This document shows positions 52,692 through 60,945 of a stretch of 64,000 nt of DNA, piece after piece. The notes beneath the pieces are model-generated. The model searched no databases and was not told the origin of the DNA. It saw only the letters and a program-made list of their open reading frames with translations. The DNA comes from Lachnoclostridium sp. Marseille-P6806. GTDB lineage: Bacteria > Bacillota > Clostridia > Lachnospirales > Lachnospiraceae. The stretch lies in the NCBI RefSeq assembly GCF_900625025.1, contig NZ_LR130577.1, positions 233,901 to 297,900 of the forward strand. The letters run 5' to 3'. The translations under genes and the position numbers were made by a program. Each line of letters starts with the position of its first letter. Within the stretch, counting starts at the first letter, position 1.

Positions 52692-55133
52692 TCAATTTTT
52701 AATCAGCTCGATATTATCTGCACAGCTCCAATCTCCGGGATTGCCTTTTGTATAGAACGCAACGGTACACTGCCCATTTGTTACTTGAACATTGGAAATC
52801 TCAACTTGAGTCCAGTGCGAATTAACAGGAATCGCTGCACTCATCTCACTTCCGCCAAAGTCAGTTGCAAGAATTTTATTCTGTATCTGACCACCGCCAG
52901 ACTGTACCATAGCACGCAGCGTATAAGTGCCATTTTCAAGATTATAAATCACCTGCCATGTGTAGGCATCATGAGACTGTGCAGAATAATGCACCAAATG
53001 AAACCTCCCGGATGCCGCGTTGCTGTTCTTCTCTAAATATGTCGATTCCGGATTCCCTCCCTCAAAATGCCATCCTGCCGGGTTTACAATCACACTTCCA
53101 TCATCCTCAAAACTGCCGTTTACTACGTAATTGACCTCTCCAAACATCGGGGTCCCATCAGCGCATGCGTTCGACAAAAAGAGATCGTCAATATAATAAT
53201 CGCCACGCCAATAGAAGCCAAGTTTGATCTGAGCAATGTGCTGACGATCAAATCCATATCCCCCGGCGATTGGCACTTGAATACGAGCCCAATTCCCATA
53301 AACAGTGCTCTCGTGACTCCATTTTGATACCGTTGTTCCATCTTGATCAACAAATGTCACTTTTACGGTACAATTGTCGGGGTTTACCATATCTTTTACC
53401 GAAAATGTTAAATACTGATATCCTGATGCATCAATGGAATTTCCATTCTGAGGCTCAATAACAGCACACTGACTGCCGTTACCAGGATCTCCATTTTCTG
53501 ATGTTGTCAGCTTAATGCCCTTGCTTCCGCCAAGATTCGCCGTACTATCTGTCTCCGATGCACTCGCATTCGTCCCGACACTATATTTATTATTATGTTC
53601 AAGATTGTTGAACCAGATTGGCTGCATTGCTGACCCGCTCTGCGATCCATTCCACTTCATCGTAACCATGGATTCAGACGGAATCGTATAATTCAAGCTT
53701 TGATCCCCCCAACGGATCTTCATCAATTGATCCACATCCATGAGGTTCGTCATAACCAGAACCTTAGAGCCATCCGGATTTCTGAAAGCAACAGTTTCAA
53801 TGTTGTCATCTAAGCTCGTCGAATCAATTCGAACCGCATTCGGTTCAACAAATTTACTGATATGCCCCAGAGTATAATAATCTACGTTACAGAACCAATC
53901 TCCAGAGGACTGGATAGTAATAAGCCCTCGATTGGTAGAATCTTGATGTTGATTTACATCATAATAATAATCTGGGCCTCCATTTTCATCTAAGGCGAGA
54001 TTCCATAAAATGACTGATTTGCTCCAATTACGGGCAATATTAATGATACAAGAGCTCTGATTCAAAAAGGCCGTTTTCCATTTTGGAAATCCCCATTCAC
54101 CTCCGGACCCCTCTGTAAACCAAATGTCTTTCGTCGGATACTCTTTATGAACGACAGACATAACCTCCTCATCACCCTCATACCAGTGCCAGGCTGAGCC
54201 GTCCGTAGCTGCAAACGCATTTGCATCCACATAATAGACAAATGGATACGAACCGTCACGATAGTTTGTCGTTGTATAGCTATGATCCCAGCACATAATT
54301 TTTGTATCAAGCCCAGCATTACGAAGCGTCGGATAAATATAGTCTGCAACAAGACGCTGTGCTTCGCCATGACTCATCGGCATGGCCGGCCAGTCATAGC
54401 TTGCATGGTCCGGCTCATTAGTCGGAGTAATGGCATAAATATGTATTCCCCGATTTTCATAATTCTGTATGAATTTGAGCAGGTAATTTGCATACGCCTG
54501 ATACTTATCCGTGCGCAATGTCCCTCGAACATTATTATACATACCAAGCTCGGATCCGTTGTTCTTCATCCACCCCGGAGCACTCCATGAAGAAGCCATC
54601 ACCTTAATTCGTCCAGGCTCAATGCCCATAGCGGTCTGAACCGTCGGGAAAATTTCCTCAAGTTCATGCGAAAAATCAAATCCCGGCAAACTGTCGCCCT
54701 GCGCTTCCTGCGCAAAATTATACGGTCCGACGCAGTGATCACTCGCTCCAATCGTCTGCCGAAGCATACTGATCCCAATTCCTGTTTCCTTATCAAACAG
54801 AGCGTTCATTACCTCTGATTTTTTCTGATTATCCAAAACACTTTGATACAGATGCGCCGATGCTTCTGTGATCGACGCACCAAAGCCGTCCATTTGCTGA
54901 TAGCTTTTGCTTTCATCTACAATGATCAGATTAGAAATCCGGGTGCCGGAATCATTTTCAAATGTAAGAGACTCCTGTTGCTCGAGTCCTTTTGCCATGC
55001 CGGTATTTTCCGCATTCACCTGTGACACCCATACATCAACTGTATTTCCTGCCGCTGATATGGGAATCGGGGGAATTACGGAAACACCTACTACCATCGC
55101 TATTACTCCGGCAAATAACTTTTTCGTTCTCAT
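52692..55133 (-). CDS. Secreted GH30 glycoside hydrolase with C-terminal carbohydrate-binding-like domains
   Basis: The product has 813 residues. A signal peptide is at 1-28 (VIAMVVGVSVIPPIPISAAG), without a lipobox or sortase motif. The GH30 barrel is at about 65-500: MDGFGASITEASAHL, Glu240 of TPTNEPDHA as acid/base and Glu341 of WFTEGSGGEWG as nucleophile. A beta-sandwich side domain is followed by two CBM-like modules (about 520-680 and 690-813; NYVVNGSFEDDG). Members split beta-1,6-glucan, beta-1,6-galactan or glucosylceramide; the exact target is not readable. Codon use is AT-richer than the neighbouring wall genes. It is the last gene of the LacI-controlled operon. Confidence 0.88.
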   Translation of the reverse strand: MRTKKLFAGVIAMVVGVSVIPPIPISAAGNTVDVWVSQVNAENTGMAKGLEQQESLTFENDSGTRISNLIIVDESKSYQQMDGFGASITEASAHLYQSVLDNQKKSEVMNALFDKETGIGISMLRQTIGASDHCVGPYNFAQEAQGDSLPGFDFSHELEEIFPTVQTAMGIEPGRIKVMASSWSAPGWMKNNGSELGMYNNVRGTLRTDKYQAYANYLLKFIQNYENRGIHIYAITPTNEPDHASYDWPAMPMSHGEAQRLVADYIYPTLRNAGLDTKIMCWDHSYTTTNYRDGSYPFVYYVDANAFAATDGSAWHWYEGDEEVMSVVHKEYPTKDIWFTEGSGGEWGFPKWKTAFLNQSSCIINIARNWSKSVILWNLALDENGGPDYYYDVNQHQDSTNRGLITIQSSGDWFCNVDYYTLGHISKFVEPNAVRIDSTSLDDNIETVAFRNPDGSKVLVMTNLMDVDQLMKIRWGDQSLNYTIPSESMVTMKWNGSQSGSAMQPIWFNNLEHNNKYSVGTNASASETDSTANLGGSKGIKLTTSENGDPGNGSQCAVIEPQNGNSIDASGYQYLTFSVKDMVNPDNCTVKVTFVDQDGTTVSKWSHESTVYGNWARIQVPIAGGYGFDRQHIAQIKLGFYWRGDYYIDDLFLSNACADGTPMFGEVNYVVNGSFEDDGSVIVNPAGWHFEGGNPESTYLEKNSNAASGRFHLVHYSAQSHDAYTWQVIYNLENGTYTLRAMVQSGGGQIQNKILATDFGGSEMSAAIPVNSHWTQVEISNVQVTNGQCTVAFYTKGNPGDWSCADNIELIKN

Positions 55134-55190
55134 GCTTTCACCCCTTTCTTAAGATAAATATGCATCCGATACATTTTCGCACTCTGTTTT

Positions 55191-56537
55191 TCAACTCAAA
55201 ACAACACTGTTCACAGACTGCGGCTCCAGAGGAAAATACCAAGTTTCTCCACCGTATTCATAGGCGACGGTAAGAACCTCACGAAGAGGGTTATGCAGCT
55301 CCAGTACAACAGCCCCGTCCGGATTGCGAAATACCAGACTGTCTGCCGCAAAGGTTCCCGCTGCTCCCAGCCGCACCGCTCCCCGCTGAATAACGGACGA
55401 AAAATGCTTCATGACATAAAAATCAGGATTATAAATAGCCTCACCGCTTTGCGGGTCTGCCGTGATCATTGCATTCTGCGGATCCCCCCATGTGCTTCTT
55501 CCCATCGGCTCCAGAACCAGATTCCAGTACAGGTAGCTTTCCGCGCCGTTACCTATATAGTGCTTCAGCATTGTCCACACATATCTGGCATATTCCCATG
55601 TATTGTCGCCGAACCCGCATTCATTCTCTGACTGCATCAGCCGAATGCGCGGCGCCCAGCTCTCATAAGTGCGTTGAATCGCAATTTTCCCTCCCCACTG
55701 ATAACTGACCCCGGAAATATACTGCAAAGCATCCGGATCCAGCAAAACGGTGTTGGCAAAATAGTCGTAATCTTCTGTCGCCCATTTATCAAAAATTAGC
55801 CTGTTGTAATCACAGCCGGGCGCATTGATCGTTCCCAGCCACAATTCCGTATCCACCCCACTCCGCCGCAATGCCGGGCCAAGATAGTCCCGGATGAAGT
55901 CGCGCAGCTCTTCCCCCGTCCACATGCAGGAGGGAAATTTCTGATTGGCGACCGGTTCATTCTGCACATGAATCTGCTCTATTTCGATCCCCTCTTGTTT
56001 ATAAGAGGTAATAAATCTGACAAAATAATCTGCATAGGCCCGCCAGATCTCCGGAGTCCTGATGATTTTCCCCCAGTTGTACACCGGGGGCTCTTTCATC
56101 CATGTCGGAGGACTCCATGGAGAAGCGAACAGTCTCAGATCCGGCGCATATTTCTTAGCCGCTTTGATATAAGGGATCAGAGCTTTTCTGTCCCTCTCCA
56201 GAGAAAAATCTTTCAGTTCATAGTCCCCGGCCGTCTCATCCAGACTGTACCAATCAAAGGAATAATCATTCCCGCCGATCGGAAGCCGGCAAAAATTCAG
56301 ATTCGCCCGCTCCTCCCCCGGAAGAAACAGCTCCTGCATGACCGCCTCCCGTTCCCCGGAGGATAATTTTTGCAGAGAGCTCCAGCCCAGCTCATTAAAG
56401 CAGCCTCCAAAGCCGTGCATTGTCTGATATTCCCGCCCGTCCAGACGAAGAGTTGCCTGTGCAGCCGCCCTGTTTTGTACTTCCTTTGTCTGCCACTGCG
56501 CTGTTTCATTCGACCAGCGCCATATCACCTGTTTCAT
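55191..56537 (-). CDS. Cytoplasmic GH30 glycoside hydrolase
   Basis: A 448-residue GH30 enzyme without a signal peptide. The barrel begins near TMHGFGGCFNELGWSSL, with Glu194 (HVQNEPVANQ) as acid/base and Glu304 (MQSENECGF) as nucleophile, followed by the small beta domain (about 370-448). Retaining beta-glucosidase or glucosylceramidase-like exo-activity on imported oligosaccharides is plausible. It lies between the importer permease gene (16 bp gap) and the secreted GH30, giving an outside-inside degradation pair. Confidence 0.88.
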   Translation of the reverse strand: MKQVIWRWSNETAQWQTKEVQNRAAAQATLRLDGREYQTMHGFGGCFNELGWSSLQKLSSGEREAVMQELFLPGEERANLNFCRLPIGGNDYSFDWYSLDETAGDYELKDFSLERDRKALIPYIKAAKKYAPDLRLFASPWSPPTWMKEPPVYNWGKIIRTPEIWRAYADYFVRFITSYKQEGIEIEQIHVQNEPVANQKFPSCMWTGEELRDFIRDYLGPALRRSGVDTELWLGTINAPGCDYNRLIFDKWATEDYDYFANTVLLDPDALQYISGVSYQWGGKIAIQRTYESWAPRIRLMQSENECGFGDNTWEYARYVWTMLKHYIGNGAESYLYWNLVLEPMGRSTWGDPQNAMITADPQSGEAIYNPDFYVMKHFSSVIQRGAVRLGAAGTFAADSLVFRNPDGAVVLELHNPLREVLTVAYEYGGETWYFPLEPQSVNSVVLS

Positions 56538-56552
56538 AAATGTTCTCCCTGT

Positions 56553-57383
56553 TTATTTATTTGCGCCTGCCGTCAGGCCGTTTACGATATATTTGGACAG
56601 GAGACAAAAAACGATGATCGTCGGAACGACCGATATGGTAATTGCCAAATACATTGCTCCATAATTCGTAAGATACAGTCCCTTGATCATTGAAATCATG
56701 ACCGGCATGGTATACATATCGCTGTCACTCATAACAATCAGCGGTCCGATATAGTTGTTCCAGCTCGAAACAAAGTTAAAGATACATATCGCCACCACCC
56801 CGGGAATTACACATGGAAATACCACGCGGTTAAAAATCATGAATTCCGAACATCCGTCGATACGCGCCGCTTCAATCATGGAATCCGGAATACTCTGCGC
56901 AATAATCCCCCGCAGGAAGAAGACCGCCGAGGCATTGGCAATCCCGGGAAGAATAAACGGATAATAAGTGTTCAGCAAATGCAGTCTCAAATTCAACTGA
57001 TAAAAACCGATAATGCTGACCTGTGAGGGAATCATCATCGAGGCCAGAACAATACTGTATAGAATCCTTTTCCCCTTAAAGCTGTATTTCGCAAACCCAA
57101 ACCCCACCAATGCGCCAAAATATCCCGTCAGCACCGTATACGGAAGAGAAATCAGCAGGCTGTTTGCAAATCCGCGCCAAATATTGACATGCGTCTGCAT
57201 GGTTTCATAATTATCCAGCAGCGCTCCTCCGGGAAGCAGATTCAGCCGGGTCACAATATTAAAGCTGGTATGCGTCGCATTGACCATCACCATATAAAAC
57301 GGGACTATGGTAAGAAACAGCAGAGAGATGAGGAGCCCGTATATGATGATTTTCGACAAAATTGATTTTATCCTTGTCATCAC
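56553..57383 (-). CDS. ABC sugar permease (MalG-like)
   Basis: A 276-residue membrane protein with six helices. The EAA loop is SMIEAARIDGCSEFMIFNRVVFPCVIPG. The start overlaps the stop of the other permease (ATGA). No ATPase gene follows, so a shared MsmK-type ATPase is expected. It belongs to the importer whose binding protein is encoded at 58359. Confidence 0.88.
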   Translation of the reverse strand: MMTRIKSILSKIIIYGLLISLLFLTIVPFYMVMVNATHTSFNIVTRLNLLPGGALLDNYETMQTHVNIWRGFANSLLISLPYTVLTGYFGALVGFGFAKYSFKGKRILYSIVLASMMIPSQVSIIGFYQLNLRLHLLNTYYPFILPGIANASAVFFLRGIIAQSIPDSMIEAARIDGCSEFMIFNRVVFPCVIPGVVAICIFNFVSSWNNYIGPLIVMSDSDMYTMPVMISMIKGLYLTNYGAMYLAITISVVPTIIVFCLLSKYIVNGLTAGANK

Positions 57384-58285
57384 GACTCCTCCTCTTTTCT
57401 CTGCATTGCTTTCATGCTGAACGCGCTTAAAATCATAATAATCAGAAACAGGCCTGCCGATACCGCCGAGGCATAACCGTAATTATGATTCTTAAATCCC
57501 TGATTATATAAATACATGGATGTCGTCAAAATAGATTTCCGGGGATCTCCCAGACCATTGGTCAGCGTGGCCGGCACATCAAAAAGCTGCATGCCGCCTA
57601 TGATCGATGTGATGGTGAGATAAATCAATGTGGGACGGATAAGAGGCAGCGTGATCTTCCTATACGTTTGCCCTTTTGTTGCGCCATCCACCATGGCCGC
57701 ATCATAAATTCCCGGATCAACGGTAGTAATTCCGGCCATTACAATCACTGTGGTATAGCCAAACCACATCCACCACTGAATATAAGAAACAAGCCCGGAA
57801 GTAAACACTGTGCTGTTAAAGAAATCAAACGGCGCTTTCTGAACTCCCAGCGACACCAGCAGATGATTAACTGCAGATTTGTCTCCATTGAAAAGCAAAT
57901 TAAACAGCAGTCCGACCGAAGCTGCAGTGATCAGATTCGGCAGATAAAAAGACGCGCGGAAAAAATTTTTCCCCCGGATTTTATGAAAGGTAAAGACAGC
58001 AGAAAGAACCAGCGCCGACAAAAGCTGCGGGATAAAATTAACAATCCAGATACGGAATGTATTCCAAAGGCTCTGATAGAAAACCACATCTGTCAACAGA
58101 CGGGCATAGTTTTTGCCTCCGGCACTCTTTACTACCGCCAGTCCGTCCCAGCTCTTAAAGCTGAGAAAAGCCGTATACAGAACCGGGTATAATCCAAAAA
58201 CAGCAAACACGGCAAAAAAGGGTGCAATAAAAAGGTATCCATAACGGCTTTTGTTGAGTGTGCTTCTTTTTTTACCGTCTCTCAT
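57380..58285 (-). CDS. ABC sugar permease (MalF-like)
   Basis: A 301-residue membrane protein. ATG at 58285 has AAGGA eight bases upstream; the extension to 58345 is not protein-like. Six helices and the EAA loop GIYDAAMVDGATKGQTYRKITLPLIRP are visible. It partners the MalG-like protein and the upstream-encoded binding protein. Confidence 0.88.
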   Translation of the reverse strand: MRDGKKRSTLNKSRYGYLFIAPFFAVFAVFGLYPVLYTAFLSFKSWDGLAVVKSAGGKNYARLLTDVVFYQSLWNTFRIWIVNFIPQLLSALVLSAVFTFHKIRGKNFFRASFYLPNLITAASVGLLFNLLFNGDKSAVNHLLVSLGVQKAPFDFFNSTVFTSGLVSYIQWWMWFGYTTVIVMAGITTVDPGIYDAAMVDGATKGQTYRKITLPLIRPTLIYLTITSIIGGMQLFDVPATLTNGLGDPRKSILTTSMYLYNQGFKNHNYGYASAVSAGLFLIIMILSAFSMKAMQRKEEES

Positions 58286-58358
58286 GAAAACCATCCTTTT
58301 ATAGAATTGCCGGCAGGCAGGGAAATTTCCCACACCTGTCGGCAATCATCAAAAGATT

Positions 58359-59708
58359 TCAATCAACCGCAATTTCAGGGTAGGCGTTCTGGACATCCGC
58401 CTTAAAGGAGCTGAGCGCCTCCTCTTTGCTCTTAATGCCTGTCGCATAATCTTTTGTTGCAGACAGGAACGCATTGTTGATCGTCCCGTCATATGCCGTC
58501 ATCAGATCCGCCGGAATTTTAGACATCTGTTCGTTGTAAAACGCAAACGGATTCTGTCCCCCAAGAACTTCCTCTCCCTCGCCGGAGGCAAGCGCCTCAT
58601 CAGCAGATTTCAGCGAAACATATTCTCCGTATTCCGATGCATAGGCCTGCTGTGCCTCGCTGTTAAGACAGCAATACTTCAGAAAAGCCCATGCCAGCTC
58701 CTTATTGGGACTGTCTTTATAAATTCCAAGCCACGTTCCGCCCTTAACATAGGGTACGGAGCCCTGACACAGAGCCCATTGTCCCTTAGTCGTATCCGCT
58801 GCCGGCTTCACAACAAACTGATATCCCCAGGAGGGCAGTACATAGCAGAACGTATCGTCGCTTTCAACGGCAGCGCTCCATTCCGGAGCCCACGGATCGA
58901 CGCCAAGATCGTAGCCATTTTCCGTAATGGTTTTTGCCATATCCATGAACTCGAGCAGAGAATCATCAACAACCAGCTTTCCGTCTGTTACCCACGGTTC
59001 CTTTCGGTTGGAGAACTGCATATTCATAATATCCTGCCAGCTGGCGAACATTTTTATTCCCTGCTCTTTCAGCCGGGCTGCGACATCCAGCATCGCAGCA
59101 TTGCTGCTCAGCATTTCGGCAACCTCAGCCGGATCGTCGGTTCCGAGGACTTCGCGGGCCATGTCCCGACGATACATTACGGAGCCGGGACTTGCCTGCC
59201 AGCTCAGTGCACGGAGGACACCGTTTGAATCCGTGCCGACACTGACGATATATTCCCAGACATCCGAAACATCCGCACCATAATCCGCAGACTGCAGATC
59301 ATCCCAAAAACCGGACTCGACAAGATATTTCACATAATCGGACTCCCCGGTAAAAATATCCGGCGCGCCCTGACCTCCCGCAAGCGTGGGAGTCAGCTTG
59401 GCAATAAAATCGGCATTCGGAACTACCGTAATATTAACCGTTACGTCAGGATACTCTTTCTGAAAGCCCTCCACAAAACGCCCCAGCTCTTCTCCGGAAG
59501 ACCAGACCTCAAGCGTCCCGGATAAAGAAGCATTCTCCGTCTCCGGTTCTTCTGCGGAAGCATCAGCCTCTTCCGCGGTTTCTACCGCGGCAGAATCCTC
59601 TGCCTCCGTCGTACTGCCCGCCGAGCTGACACTGCCTCCCCCTCCGCAGGCTGCCAGTGAAACAGCAACAGGCATAAGTATTGAAAGCGCAGCAATTCTC
59701 TTTTTCAT
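58359..59708 (-). CDS. Extracellular sugar-binding lipoprotein of ABC importer
   Basis: The product has 449 residues. Lipobox Cys21 (SLAACGGGG) is followed by an acidic Ser/Glu/Ala linker (22-63), and the sugar-binding fold starts at TLEVWSSGEELGRFVEGFQ. Length and fold match the oligosaccharide-binding group used with MalF/MalG-type permeases. GGAGG lies six bases before ATG. It is the second gene behind the LacI regulator and probably captures beta-linked oligosaccharides released by the secreted GH30. Confidence 0.88.
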   Translation of the reverse strand: MKKRIAALSILMPVAVSLAACGGGGSVSSAGSTTEAEDSAAVETAEEADASAEEPETENASLSGTLEVWSSGEELGRFVEGFQKEYPDVTVNITVVPNADFIAKLTPTLAGGQGAPDIFTGESDYVKYLVESGFWDDLQSADYGADVSDVWEYIVSVGTDSNGVLRALSWQASPGSVMYRRDMAREVLGTDDPAEVAEMLSSNAAMLDVAARLKEQGIKMFASWQDIMNMQFSNRKEPWVTDGKLVVDDSLLEFMDMAKTITENGYDLGVDPWAPEWSAAVESDDTFCYVLPSWGYQFVVKPAADTTKGQWALCQGSVPYVKGGTWLGIYKDSPNKELAWAFLKYCCLNSEAQQAYASEYGEYVSLKSADEALASGEGEEVLGGQNPFAFYNEQMSKIPADLMTAYDGTINNAFLSATKDYATGIKSKEEALSSFKADVQNAYPEIAVD

Positions 59709-59740
59709 AGTACACCTCCATGATTCCCTTAAAATTGTAT

Positions 59741-60742
59741 TTACACTCCTCCACCTCTTCTGACAGGCGTTCCCCGTGATTCCGAAACAGACCCTCCCAT
59801 AAGAAGTTTCGGCATTACCAGTACACTGTGCTGAATTTCCTTGCCGTCCAGCTTATCCAAAAGAGCCCTCGCCAGCATTTCTCCTATTTCATAGACAGGC
59901 TGCTGAATACTGGTCAGTGCCGGCGTCACCAGAAGATTATGTCCCAGCCCGTCAAACCCCAATATGGAAATATCTTCAGGCACCCGGTACCCATATTTGA
60001 TCAGTTCCGTTGTGACACCAATGCCAATCGTATCCGTAGCGCAGAAGACAGCGCTGTAATCCGCATGCGCCAAGAGTCTTTGCACTGCCTGCGCCCCGCC
60101 CTCGGGACTATTAACTGTGTAAAGCACATCATTCCTGTCAAAAGTGAGTCCTGCATTTTCCAGCGCTTTGCGGTATCCCTCCAGACGGTCATCGGTATAA
60201 TCCTTGTCCTCCGCGACATTGATCATGGCAATTCTTTTATGTCCGAGGCTTAAAAGATACTCCACTCCCATCTGACTTCCCGCCACATTATTCACATCTA
60301 TGCAGTCAGTATAATCAGATTTTTCATGCCCGAATAAGAGCAGAGGCCTGTGACGCTCCCCGGCATATTTCTCAAAATCCTGCACCTCATTGCGAAGCAG
60401 GCCGGTAACAATATACCCGTCGCAGAGATGCTCCTGTTCCCGATTGCGCAGAATCAGAAAGGAATACATCTTACGGCTCAACACACTGCTGATGCCGGCG
60501 ATAAAATGCATAACAAAGGGATTGGAGATATCAATACTCTCCGGAACAAAAACATCGATAATGCCCGTTCTATTAGATACCAGACTTCTTGCTGCCGCAT
60601 TCGTCACATACTTCAAATCTTTCATTACTTCCTGAACGCGTATCCGCGTGCTTTCCTTGACGCTGTCCGGCTTGTTGATCACTCTGGATACGGTAATTGC
60701 TGAAACGCCAGCGGCTTTTGCAACATCTTTTATCGTCGTCAT
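59741..60742 (-). CDS. LacI-family transcriptional regulator
   Basis: The product has 333 residues. The N-terminal helix-turn-helix and hinge (1-60) read TIKDVAKAAGVSAITVSRVIN and YVTNAAARSLVSNRTG. The periplasmic-binding-like effector domain runs from about 61 to 330 (SAVFCATDTIGIGVTTELI, ISILGFDGLGHN). It is the first gene of the operon with the importer and two GH30 genes. A near-palindromic operator (60762-60775) lies between its -10 box and start codon, so it represses its own operon until an oligosaccharide binds. Confidence 0.92.
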   Translation of the reverse strand: MTTIKDVAKAAGVSAITVSRVINKPDSVKESTRIRVQEVMKDLKYVTNAAARSLVSNRTGIIDVFVPESIDISNPFVMHFIAGISSVLSRKMYSFLILRNREQEHLCDGYIVTGLLRNEVQDFEKYAGERHRPLLLFGHEKSDYTDCIDVNNVAGSQMGVEYLLSLGHKRIAMINVAEDKDYTDDRLEGYRKALENAGLTFDRNDVLYTVNSPEGGAQAVQRLLAHADYSAVFCATDTIGIGVTTELIKYGYRVPEDISILGFDGLGHNLLVTPALTSIQQPVYEIGEMLARALLDKLDGKEIQHSVLVMPKLLMGGSVSESRGTPVRRGGGV

Positions 60743-60761
60743 GTCATCCTCAATGCATTTA

Positions 60762-60775
60762 TGTTAACGTTATCA
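60762..60775. promoter_or_regulatory. LacI-family operator
   Basis: TGTTAACGTTATCA is a 14-bp palindrome with one mismatched pair and the central CG that is characteristic of LacI-family sites. It lies just downstream of the -10 box of the lacI-type gene, the classical roadblock position. Confidence 0.75.
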
Positions 60776-60785
60776 TTTTATAATA

Positions 60786-60814
60786 ATATTAGTATTATGC
60801 ACCGATTATTTCAA
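60786..60814 (-). promoter_or_regulatory. Promoter of the LacI-GH30 operon
   Basis: On the minus strand TTGAAA (60814-60809) and TAATAT (60791-60786) have a 17-bp spacer. The 60815-60945 stretch upstream holds no gene; the intron end lies there. Confidence 0.75.
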
Positions 60815-60945
60815 CCAAAATTCGTCGATTTTCTCATTTTTTTACAAAATTCCATCATCCTTTCGTCATATCAGATACATTCCGTCAACTATATCCCATC
60901 AACACAACGGTTCCCATCCTCCCCGGGTCCGTCCCTCCGGGAAGG

